A DNA stretch of 10,964 nucleotides. It comes from Methanothrix sp. (lineage in GTDB: Archaea > Halobacteriota > Methanosarcinia > Methanotrichales > Methanotrichaceae). This document shows positions 5,926 through 10,964 of the stretch, piece by piece (within the stretch, counting starts at the first letter, position 1; each line of letters starts with the position of its first letter). The translations under genes were made by a program, and so were the position numbers. The DNA lies in assembly GCA_011620785.1 (NCBI GenBank), contig WOYM01000044.1:1-10964 (forward strand), written 5' to 3'. The notes beneath the pieces are model-generated. The model saw only the letters and a program-made list of their open reading frames with translations. It ran no database searches and was not told the DNA's origin.

Positions 5926-6600
5926 TTATTTCTTCAGATTCCCGATGACGATTCTTGCCGCTTTTTCTCCTGATAGGAGCATGCCTCCAAAAATGGGTCC
6001 CATTCTTGGGTCGCCGCAGACGGCAGCAGCAGCCATGCCTGCCACAACCAGGCCAGGGTAGACTTCTTGTGTCATCTCCACCACGGTCCTCTCACCCACT
6101 TCTGCCCACATGGGCTTCTCGCCCTTTACCCCATCTATGCCGATGATCGCTCCCGGAATTTTGCGTGCCACCACCCGGCAGACCGATGCCTCATGGCCTG
6201 TGCCGTCGATGACATACCTGGCTCGAATGCAGAGCGGATCAACGTGGATCTGAGCCATCTCTGCTGCAGTCCAGTTTATAACCAGGCCCACAACGCGATC
6301 CTGCTCACGAATCATTACATCCTCGACTGTGACCAGATTGACGATCTGTGCGCCTGCATCAATTGCGCCAGCCGTCAGCTTGGCCACGGTCTCGATTGAA
6401 TTTGCAACATAGTGCCCCTGCAAGTGGGCGATAAATGATAAAATAATGCGGGTCCAGGAATCAAGAAGCCTCTGGGAGCAGCCCTCCTGTAAGATCCATG
6501 CGAGGCCTGGGAGATGAATGAGCTTGAGGCGAAGTATGTGATGATCCTGGCGACCCACAATTGCAGGAGGCTTTCCGAAATTGGGCGGACGATTTCTGTT
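5926..6600 (-). pseudogene. thi4: decayed Thi4-family thiazole synthase
   Basis: The C-terminal three quarters are a clean archaeal Thi4, which makes the thiazole precursor of thiamine from NAD and glycine. From about 6411 downward it reads YVANSIETVAKL, VEDVMIREQDRV, GLVINWTAAEM, HVDP, DGTGHEASVC, GEKPMWAE, YPGLVVAGMAA and RMGPIFGGMLLSG. The N-terminus is broken. TEIVRPISESLL (from 6599) lies in one frame, PPAIVG and the later WILQEGCSQRLLDS lie in another, and ITYFASSS lies back in the first. The glycine-rich FAD motif and the second Gly/Met-rich motif normally near residue 75 are missing, with only about 17 codons where some 55 are expected. The open frame from the GTG at 6558 (210 residues) thus lacks a nucleotide-binding fold. 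A sequencing or assembly error is possible for the frameshifts, less so for the missing motifs. Confidence 0.72.
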
Positions 6601-6620
6601 CCCTGGCAGATAAAAGGATG

Positions 6621-6650
6621 ATTTTATCTTCTTATAACTCTTATTTATAG
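6621..6650 (+). promoter_or_regulatory. AT-rich promoter region of tfx
   Basis: Three TATA-like stretches follow one another (ATTTTATCTT, CTTATAACTC, TTATTTATAG). The last two predict starts near 6662 and 6672. Both lie downstream of the ATG at 6659, which favours the later ATG at 6713. Confidence 0.45.
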
Positions 6651-6697
6651 ATGATAGGATGATTTTTGAAGAAGAGGGAGAAGGAGAAGAGGGAGAA

Positions 6698-6704
6698 AGA
6701 GGGG
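6698..6704 (+). promoter_or_regulatory. ribosome binding site deciding the tfx start
   Basis: AGAGGGG lies 8 bases before the ATG at 6713, good archaeal Shine-Dalgarno spacing. The earlier in-frame ATG at 6659 has no comparable site. Confidence 0.5.
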
Positions 6705-6712
6705 CAGAAAAG

Positions 6713-7156
6713 ATGGATGATTCGGAAAGGTCAGATACAAAATCCTCCTATTCATTTCTGACCAAAAGGCAGCTTGAGGTGCTGCAGATGCGCCATCAGG
6801 GCCTCTCTCAGCAGGATGTAGCCGATCGGCTGGGGACTACCCGATCCAATATCAGCATTCTGGAGAAGAGGGCTCACCAGAACATCGCCCGGGCGCAGAG
6901 GACCGTTCAGCAGTGGATGATGATTCGCGCCCCGATCTCCTTATTCGTAAAGGGCGGAACGGATGTCTTCGATATCCCCAGGATGATCTTCGCGGCTGCC
7001 GATGAAATGGGTATCAGGCTGCATGTGACATCGATGGACATACTGGTCCAACTGCGGCGAAATGCGCCCCGTCTCTTCCATAAGAGAGTTTTGGGGAGGG
7101 ATGTCCGGATCTATATGAAAGAGAACGGGGAGACGATGGTTGAGGTAGCAGAGTAG
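6713..7156 (+). CDS. tfx: Tfx-family DNA-binding transcriptional regulator
   Basis: A 147-residue regulator from the chosen start. The helix-turn-helix runs about residues 16-54 (FLTKRQLEVLQMRHQGLSQQ, then DVADRLGTTRSNISILEKRA), the signature of Tfx proteins. The prototype from Methanothermobacter binds DNA near the molybdenum formylmethanofuran dehydrogenase genes. The C-terminal half (about 70-140: APISLFVKGGTDVFDIPRMI, then HVTSMDILVQLR) is the conserved Tfx sensor-like domain; its ligand is unknown. ATG 6659 would add 18 residues encoded by a purine tract of Glu and Gly codons; family length, the Shine-Dalgarno at 6698-6704 and the TATA positions all favour 6713. It is divergent from the thi4 remnant and next to no methanofuran gene, so its target here is open. 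Confidence 0.85.
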   Translation: MDDSERSDTKSSYSFLTKRQLEVLQMRHQGLSQQDVADRLGTTRSNISILEKRAHQNIARAQRTVQQWMMIRAPISLFVKGGTDVFDIPRMIFAAADEMGIRLHVTSMDILVQLRRNAPRLFHKRVLGRDVRIYMKENGETMVEVAE

Positions 7157-7226
7157 AAAAAATCATTTATGAAGTGCTCTCTGCAGGGAAAAGCTATTTC
7201 TCTCCACCAATTGAATTATCCGAATC

Positions 7227-7826
7227 GTGAACAGAATATCCCTCATCCCCATACTCAATTTTGCATTTATCCTGCTCGCCATAGCCTCGAATGCCCCCGC
7301 CCTTGGCTCAGTCACTGAGTACGGCCGAAGCGCAGAGGACCTGATAGGCGCTTTTTCCATCGAGAAGACCATCCAGATCGGTGGCAGCAGCCAGGACTTT
7401 CTCTCTGGAAGCGAGGCCGATCCTCTGAGCCCTCCCAGGAGCCTCTCCTCCGGCCTGATGGCAGACGATCAGGCCCCCAGCCTTGCGGGCCTTGTCATCG
7501 AGCCACCATCGATCCCCGCCAATTACTCCCAGCCGGTCAATATCACCCTTCATGCCATAGATGACCAGGCGTTCTTTGGAGCTGAAGCCAGGTTCACCGG
7601 GCCCGATGGAATGGAAGCGGTAGCTCTCTTCCCTTCGGCAAGCATCACGGCAGGATCGGCGAAGGATGGGTGGTATAATGCCAGCATAATCCTGCCAGCC
7701 AATCAGACCGGCGAGTGGCGCCTGGAGAGCCTGACGATGGTAGACCGGGAGGGAAATAGAAGGATTCTGCTGGAAAAAGAGCTGGAGGAGCGAGGATTTA
7801 GATTCACTCTCAGCCAATTCACCTGA
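7227..7826 (+). CDS. secreted protein of unknown function
   Basis: A 199-residue protein starting at GTG 7227. Residues 1-27 form a signal peptide (hydrophobic core LIPILNFAFILLAIASNAPA). The rest is predicted extracellular. After a low-complexity linker rich in Ser, Pro and Gly (about 55-85) comes one domain (about 90-190) with an Ig-like beta-sandwich pattern: DDQAPSLAGLVIEPPSI, NITLHAIDDQ, the GWYNASIILP strand, GEWRLESLTMVDREGN, and four NxS/T sites (99, 105, 152 and 160). The last phrase resembles strand and turn motifs of cell-surface Ig-like domains. No catalytic motif is visible. No clear Shine-Dalgarno precedes the GTG; a weak TATA-like AAGCTATTT near 7191-7200 would allow a leaderless start. 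The last 8 bases overlap the end of the convergent deacetylase gene. Confidence 0.72.
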   Translation: MNRISLIPILNFAFILLAIASNAPALGSVTEYGRSAEDLIGAFSIEKTIQIGGSSQDFLSGSEADPLSPPRSLSSGLMADDQAPSLAGLVIEPPSIPANYSQPVNITLHAIDDQAFFGAEARFTGPDGMEAVALFPSASITAGSAKDGWYNASIILPANQTGEWRLESLTMVDREGNRRILLEKELEERGFRFTLSQFT

Positions 7827-8580
7827 ACCCCTCGATGAAGCTCTTTATGCACCATCCCAGGTCCGGGTGATATCCTCCCTCCAGCAGGGCGAACCTTCTG
7901 CCCATGCACTCTTCCTCTGATCTTTCCCGGATGGCCTTGCCGATCTCTCTGTAATCCTCTCTTTTCAAGAGTCCTCCCCAGTCCTCCAGATATGTGTCAA
8001 AGCCGGCCGAGACTCCAACAATGTCGCAGTCGAATCCCAAGAAGGCCTCTTTCACCTGTGCCAAATACCGACTCTGGTCCATGTTCAAATACTCGAAGTT
8101 CTCGTCTACCGACCAGGGGTTGACGATTTTTACGTTGCGGTCTCCCCGGAAGATGCTCACTGTGCCATCGCCAAAGTGAAGATCGATGTCGATTATCAGC
8201 ACCCGCTTCGCTTTGGGCCGTATCTTCTGCACCGCTATGGCCATGCTATTGAAAAAGCACATTCCCCAGGCACGGTTGGATGATGCATGGTGACCTGGTG
8301 GGCGGATGAGGGCGAAGGCCGGATCTCCTCCGACGGCCTGCTCGGCTGCGCAGATAGCCCCTCCTGCGGCAAGAGCCGCAGCATCGTAAAGCCCAGAAGC
8401 CTTCACCCGGTTGATGTGCTCAGGCCCGTGCACTCTGGCGATATCCTCCAGATCTGCCGGAATGGGCTCAATAAACTCGAACTCCTCAAGCATTGCAGCA
8501 GGAAGGGAGACCCTGTCCGGATTCTCCACCGGGTTTGTCGGATACCTCTTCTCCATCTCTCTGCTATATACTATCTTCAC
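7819..8580 (-). CDS. histone deacetylase-fold Zn amidohydrolase
   Basis: A 253-residue member of the arginase/deacetylase family (HDAC, AcuC, acetylpolyamine amidohydrolase), shorter than the usual 300-370 residues. All catalytic features are present: RPPGHHA with the His97-His98 charge relay, IDIDLHFGDGT with Asp131, zinc ligands Asp133 and His135, AGFDTY with zinc ligand Asp195, and EGGYH with the transition-state Tyr237. It should therefore be an active zinc hydrolase removing acyl groups from lysine side chains or polyamines. The substrate cannot be told from sequence, and Alba-type chromatin proteins are only one possibility. The N-terminal part (residues 1-60) is compact, with the family phrase NPVENPDRV. 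The start is GTG 8580, with GAATTAAG about 26 bases upstream, suggesting a leaderless mRNA. Confidence 0.88.
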   Translation of the reverse strand: MKIVYSREMEKRYPTNPVENPDRVSLPAAMLEEFEFIEPIPADLEDIARVHGPEHINRVKASGLYDAAALAAGGAICAAEQAVGGDPAFALIRPPGHHASSNRAWGMCFFNSMAIAVQKIRPKAKRVLIIDIDLHFGDGTVSIFRGDRNVKIVNPWSVDENFEYLNMDQSRYLAQVKEAFLGFDCDIVGVSAGFDTYLEDWGGLLKREDYREIGKAIRERSEEECMGRRFALLEGGYHPDLGWCIKSFIEGFR

Positions 8581-8604
8581 AGGCTTTGATTTGATGTCTA
8601 GCCA

Positions 8605-8612
8605 CTTAATTC
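8605..8612 (-). promoter_or_regulatory. TATA-like box for the deacetylase gene
   Basis: GAATTAAG on the minus strand is centred about 26 to 28 bases before the GTG at 8580, giving a leaderless start. A weak match supported mainly by position. Confidence 0.35.
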
Positions 8613-8667
8613 ATTCGATTTGGCTCGACCGTTCGACTGTGCAGTTCCGACCGAAAACTACAAATAA

Positions 8668-8684
8668 CTATAATGATTATATAG
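8668..8684 (+). promoter_or_regulatory. AT-rich TATA element ahead of the structured region
   Basis: ACTATAATGATTATATAG holds two overlapping TATA-like boxes reading to the right, predicting starts between about 8697 and 8706. No protein gene follows on this strand for 1.3 kb, so it may drive a non-coding RNA. Confidence 0.4.
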
Positions 8685-8689
8685 ATAGA

Positions 8690-9097
8690 TTGCCGCGTCA
8701 AAAGCTGTATGAGCGAGAAAAGCTTGACGGCTTTGCTCTCAAGGCCATAGGTATCGGACGTATCTCACCATAGATACGCCGCAGACCAATAAGACCTGAG
8801 AGGTGCTGTTATCGGGACAGCATCCGAAAAAGCACCAAAAAGGCCGATAAGACCCGCAGGTCAAAGAGATACGCGCCTTGATCGGCGTAGTATGCCTTAA
8901 TCGGCTCAATATGGGAAATATCGCGCCGGCTTTCATGGCGCGGCACAATGCAGCAGGCAGTGCAATTGAATGACCCGGCATCTGACGATGATTTCGGGTT
9001 CCTGTAAAAAGGACGCTGTGTAAGGGCCCAGTGCTCAGATTGCATTATAGCCCGGCATTGAATCGGTCTCGGGGCGTGGCAGGCTGTCACAATGTGA
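8690..9097. other. hairpin-rich non-coding stretch, candidate structured RNA
   Basis: No frame here reads like a protein. Five hairpins stand close together: 8696-8729 (CGTCA + AGCT, two-base bulge), 8759-8778 (seven pairs, CGTATCT/AGATACG), 8802-8824 (eight pairs, GGTGCTGT/ACAGCATC), 8874-8887 (CGCC/GGCG) and 8922-8942 (CGCGCC/GGCGCG). Two diverged direct repeats overlap them: GCCTTGATCGGC at 8875-8886 with GCCTTAATCGGC at 8894-8905, and GACCAATAAGACCTG with GGCCGATAAGACCCG. TATA-like elements exist on both sides (8668-8684 rightward, 9043-9050 leftward), so the strand is unresolved. It lacks RNase P and SRP RNA signatures. It could also be decayed mobile DNA. Confidence 0.45.
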
Positions 9098-9619
9098 TTA
9101 GCTCCTCCTGAAAGGGCGCTGTGGATCGGCGCTGGCCCGTCCGAGACTCGATTTGGCGTTAAATGCGCCCCTCTTCGCTGCCTCTCCCTGGGCTATTCCG
9201 GCCAGGCCCATCAATAGGTATCCTGCAACCCAACCGCTGTCCAGGACTCCACCCGGCTGATAGGTTTCGTTTAGAATCTGCATAAAATATATAGTATCTG
9301 TGGCGATCCAAACACCTGCCCCCAGAGCGAGGAACTTCAGGGCTTCATTTCCGGGGAGGCTCAGCTTTAGGAATAGCATCTCTGCCACTAGGAAGACCAA
9401 GATCAGATCAAAAATCGGATAGGCCACAATCAGCGCCATGTCTAAGGGACTCAAATTGCTGTTCTGATAGATGGCGGGCTGAAAGATAAGCGACCAGAAG
9501 AATAGGCCGGAGGTTACGATCACAATGGCTGCATCCAGCAGGATCCTTGTCCTCTCTCGCGGGGTTATCTTAATGGAAGGCAAAAGCAGTATGCTTATTA
9601 CGAATAGGCCATAGGTCAT
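9098..9619 (-). CDS. multi-spanning membrane sensor fragment, possibly a pseudogene
   Basis: A 173-residue protein with about five membrane helices (near 3-15, 27-46, 61-84, 93-113, 129-146). The order RERTRILLDAAIVIVTSGLF, VAYPIFDLILV, a GVWIATDTIYF segment and GWVAGYLLMGLAG resembles the N-terminal membrane sensor of some histidine kinases and diguanylate cyclases. Here no PAS, kinase or GGDEF domain follows; the protein ends in a short basic tail. At the other end the same frame stays open upstream of ATG 9619 and reads FFSSIADIPWL, which also fits this sensor type, but then reaches a TAG near 9707 without a usual start codon. So both ends look cut. It may be a relic, or a short protein made from ATG 9619, for which ATTATATATTC near 9692 could act as TATA box. 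Confidence 0.6.
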   Translation of the reverse strand: MTYGLFVISILLLPSIKITPRERTRILLDAAIVIVTSGLFFWSLIFQPAIYQNSNLSPLDMALIVAYPIFDLILVFLVAEMLFLKLSLPGNEALKFLALGAGVWIATDTIYFMQILNETYQPGGVLDSGWVAGYLLMGLAGIAQGEAAKRGAFNAKSSLGRASADPQRPFRRS

Positions 9620-9911
9620 GAGCCAGGGGATATCTGCAATTGAGCTGAAAAATTGTGAAGCTAAAAACCTTTGAACCCCTCTTTGGAATATATAATAGCA
9701 GCCCTATCATGCTGAAAATATGGAGAGACAGCCGCTTTTATTCTATCCATCGCCATCATCTCTTGAGGGATATCTTAGGAGATACGTTCTCATGCATGTT
9801 CTCTCATAGCCATTCGACCCCGTTCAGAAATGCTTTTGCGTGCTACTCGCTGCCGATAATTTATGAACACAATCTCAATTTTTGAAATATCTGATGATGA
9901 AATATTATGCA
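9620..9911. other. AT-rich intergenic region with a bidirectional TATA
   Basis: No convincing gene. GAATATATAATAG (9687-9698) reads as a TATA box in either direction, predicting starts near 9718 rightward and 9666 leftward. The left end (9620-9706) holds the apparent upstream coding remnant of the membrane sensor. A 76-codon open frame from 9655 has no protein-like features. Confidence 0.4.
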
Positions 9912-9921
9912 TTTTTAAAAG
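9912..9921 (+). promoter_or_regulatory. TATA box for the helical-repeat gene
   Basis: TTTTTAAAAG is centred 25 to 26 bases before 9942, so transcription is expected to start on the ATG of the small leader ORF at 9941. Confidence 0.5.
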
Positions 9922-9940
9922 GTATCTTCACGTTGCATAG

Positions 9941-9994
9941 ATGCTGACAAAAGCCTTATTTGCTGATGCAATCATTTTCATTTCGGAGAAATAA
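9941..9994 (+). CDS. 17-codon leaderless leader ORF
   Basis: ATG at the predicted transcription start opens a frame MLTKALFADAIIFISEK ending in TAA at 9992-9994. The next gene begins with TTG two bases later in another frame. The Shine-Dalgarno GGAG (9985-9988) for that TTG lies inside the last codons of the leader. Translating the leader would bring ribosomes straight to the weak TTG start. Expression is unproven. Confidence 0.35.
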   Translation: MLTKALFADAIIFISEK

Positions 9995-9996
9995 GC

Positions 9997-10626
9997 TTGA
10001 GAGAAGAATTTGAGAGGATGACCTTCGAACAAAAGGTCTCCTATCTGATGGAAAGAGAAAACCGCAACAAATTGCCGGATGACCTGGCAAGAGAGGGCGT
10101 GGCTCTTCTGGCTCAGGCGGGTGAGATCGAGTATGCTGCAGCCATGGCAAGGGATAGAGGAATGATCGATGAGGCCATCAGCATCCTGGTGGACGCGGGA
10201 GACTACCTCTGGGCTGCCCTCATAGCCAAGAATGCGGGAAGAATGAGCCAATCCGAGATGCTATACCAGGACGGTATGCAGTTTTATATCGACATGGAGA
10301 TGTTTGGAAGGGCCATCTCAGCTGCAACTGCTCTCGGCATGCCAGCAGACAGGATCGATGACCTCTTCCGCCGGGGGGTCGAGTCGGAGAGCAGGGGCAT
10401 GGACCTGGAACACAGCAGAGGGATGATCGAATCCGCTATGGAATCTTTGGACATCTCCCTCATCGGCAGAGAGGATGAGATAGCTGTGCAGATTACCAAG
10501 GCCCTGAGCGAGGAGCGAGAAAGACGGACGAAGGAGGAAGCCAGGGCATTGGAGGTACTCAGAGCAGACAACCTGAGCGCTGACAACGATCTCAATATCG
10601 ATGATCAGGAAAAAAATGGGGAATAG
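9997..10626 (+). CDS. alpha-helical repeat protein of unknown function
   Basis: A 209-residue soluble protein, not recognised as a named family. Residues 30-130 are consecutive helices with alpha-solenoid (TPR-like) spacing: ALLAQAGEIEYAAAMARDRG, then MIDEAISILVDAGDYLWAAL, then IAKNAGRMSQSEMLYQDG, then FGRAISAATALGMPADRI. The pattern of alternating small residues with A-A and G turns suggests a scaffold for protein contacts. Residues 155-190 form a charged helix (ALSEERERRTKEEARALEVL), possibly coiled coil, and the tail is acidic. No signal peptide or membrane segment. The start chosen is TTG 9997, with GGAG eight bases upstream; ATG 10018 is the alternative and would remove seven residues. 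It sits behind the 17-codon leader. Confidence 0.7.
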   Translation: MREEFERMTFEQKVSYLMERENRNKLPDDLAREGVALLAQAGEIEYAAAMARDRGMIDEAISILVDAGDYLWAALIAKNAGRMSQSEMLYQDGMQFYIDMEMFGRAISAATALGMPADRIDDLFRRGVESESRGMDLEHSRGMIESAMESLDISLIGREDEIAVQITKALSEERERRTKEEARALEVLRADNLSADNDLNIDDQEKNGE

Positions 10627-10649
10627 ACGGATTGAATGAATCGAGAGTC

Positions 10650-10706
10650 ATGGACCCCAAAAGCTGGATCTTCATCTCCGTAGCAGCGCGGAGACCCCGT
10701 CCTTAA
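10650..10706 (+). pseudogene. possible gene start interrupted by the IS element
   Basis: ATG at 10650, 24 bases past the previous gene, reads MDPKSWIFISVA, like the start of an exported or membrane protein. The frame then runs into the element hairpin (ARRPRP) and stops at 10704. Speculative, since the fragment is only about 12 codons long. Confidence 0.25.
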
Positions 10707-10727
10707 GGGTGGGGAGGAGCGCATGCT
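10682..10727 (+). repeat. imperfect terminal hairpin of the IS element
   Basis: An outer stem AGCAGCGC (10682-10689) pairs with GCGCATGCT (10719-10727) with one bulged A. An inner stem CCCCGTCC (10695-10702) pairs with GGGTGGGG (10707-10714), including two G-T pairs, around a TTAA loop. The inner part resembles the 3' end of omega RNA scaffolds, which normally lie downstream of tnpB. Here it lies upstream, so it may be the left end or the right end of a neighbouring, lost copy. Confidence 0.65.
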
Positions 10728-10750
10728 TGTCACCCCTTATGTTTTGACCG

Positions 10751-10762
10751 CAAAATATATAC
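10751..10762 (+). promoter_or_regulatory. TATA box of tnpB
   Basis: CAAAATATATAC is centred about 26 bases before 10783, next to the GTG at 10787, giving an essentially leaderless tnpB transcript. Confidence 0.5.
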
Positions 10763-10786
10763 ATTCTAACTACTTACATATATGAT

Positions 10787-10964
10787 GTGCTTAGGACTAT
10801 TATATTCAAGCTTAGGTTGACTAACCAAGATCGCGAGGCCCTCTCCAAAACGATGAGAGCTTACGCCGAAGCGTTCTCTATCTCTGCTAAATGGGGATAT
10901 GATAACCAATCTTGGAACAGGGTAGATAATCACAATGCAACCTACAAGCTTACTCGTCAAAGCA
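10787..10964 (+). CDS. tnpB: TnpB/OrfB-family RNA-guided nuclease, N-terminal part (runs off the window)
   Basis: The first 59 codons read MLRTIIFKLRLTNQDREALS, then KTMRAYAEAFSISAKWGYDN, then QSWNRVDNHNATYKLTRQS. This is the usual TnpB opening: a short beta strand with K-L-x-x-T, a helix ending in AYAEAFSISAKW, and the N-x-x-x-x-H-x-x-TY segment. Full proteins are about 350-420 residues with a C-terminal RuvC-like nuclease (DED) and zinc finger, which lie beyond the window. TnpB cuts DNA guided by an RNA made from the element's right end, helping the element persist. The start is GTG 10787, next to the predicted transcription start. Codon use is richer in A and T than in neighbouring genes, as expected for an arriving element. 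Confidence 0.82.
   Translation, partial: MLRTIIFKLRLTNQDREALSKTMRAYAEAFSISAKWGYDNQSWNRVDNHNATYKLTRQS

Larger units (their letters stand above)
10682..10964 (+). mobile_element. IS200/IS605-type (tnpB) element, left part
   Basis: The stretch holds a long end hairpin, then a TATA box and the first 59 codons of a TnpB-type protein, cut by the window edge. The hairpin motif (GCGGAGACCCC...GGGGAGGA) is of the kind that recurs at ends of archaeal tnpB elements. No tnpA transposase is visible upstream, so it may be a tnpB-only (IS1341-like) unit, or tnpA may lie elsewhere. The exact left boundary is uncertain. Confidence 0.7.

Noticed and set aside
6067..6399. Plus-strand open frame of 110 codons
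   Set aside because: Antisense to the conserved Thi4 region; its Cys/His-rich composition comes from the complementary frame.
7308..7817. Minus-strand open frame of 169 codons
   Set aside because: Antisense to the secreted-protein gene, which has a signal peptide and Ig-like pattern; the antisense product has no recognisable domain.
8739..9090. Two overlapping minus-strand open frames (80 and 93 codons)
   Set aside because: They overlap each other in different frames, are rich in Cys, Arg and His, and cross the hairpin region without family motifs.
8690..9097. RNase P RNA or SRP RNA
   Set aside because: Neither the GAGGAAAGUCC/ACAGAAA core of RNase P nor the conserved GGAAG...AGCAGCC helix 8 region of SRP RNA is present on either strand.
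9655..9885. Plus-strand open frame of 76 codons
   Set aside because: No Shine-Dalgarno, no matching promoter spacing, unlikely composition, and it ends in AT-rich spacer.
10766..10960. Minus-strand open frame of 64 codons at the right edge
   Set aside because: Antisense to the TnpB start, which matches the family closely.
1..10964. CRISPR array or defence island
   Set aside because: No regularly spaced repeats and no cas-like genes; the only nuclease-related gene is the tnpB of the mobile element.

Overview
This window looks like a piece of a methanogenic archaeal chromosome, most likely Methanosarcinales and perhaps Methanothrix-like (the genus is a guess). The evidence is a tRNA gene with a canonical bulge-helix-bulge intron, TATA boxes about 25 bases ahead of start codons (leaderless starts), oligo-T terminators, and archaeal families: 5'-deoxyadenosine deaminase (DadD), the MJ0400-type first enzyme of the alternative shikimate route, a Tfx regulator, and archaeal Thi4. 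No rRNA gene or CRISPR array was seen.

Layout. 1-440: a 22-bp perfect palindrome, then tRNA-Ser(UGA) with a 33-nt intron (minus strand). 441-1685: dadD. 1702-3639 (minus strand): the aldolase-type enzyme AroA', followed by an exported protein anchored at both ends whose tandem TATA boxes overlap the AroA' stop codon. 3640-3834: a divergent regulatory region with two CAATATTG boxes, an inverted repeat and nested micro-ORFs. 3835-4872: an exported double-rhodanese protein with no cysteine at either expected catalytic position. 4907-5863 (minus strand): a nucleotide-sugar epimerase. 5926-6600 (minus strand): a decayed thi4 whose FAD-binding N-terminal part is frame-broken and partly deleted. 6713-7156: Tfx. 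7227-7826: a secreted protein of unknown function. 7819-8580 (minus strand): a histone-deacetylase-fold amidohydrolase overlapping the previous gene tail to tail by 8 bases.

The right third is more accessory in character. 8581-9097 has no credible protein gene but carries five hairpins and diverged repeats, and may encode a structured RNA. 9098-9619 (minus strand) is a membrane-sensor fragment with no signalling domain. 9997-10626 encodes a helical-repeat protein behind a 17-codon leader ORF. From about 10682 the window enters an IS200/IS605-type element: a long terminal hairpin, a TATA box and the start of tnpB, running off the right edge. It may interrupt a gene that began at 10650.

Most genes are singletons with their own promoters, so no single pathway unites the window. 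The Thi4 remnant (thiazole), AroA' (aromatics) and DadD (SAM by-product salvage) are housekeeping metabolism. The most unusual items are the thi4 remnant, the structured non-coding stretch, the cysteine-less rhodanese with its leader ORFs, and the tnpB element.
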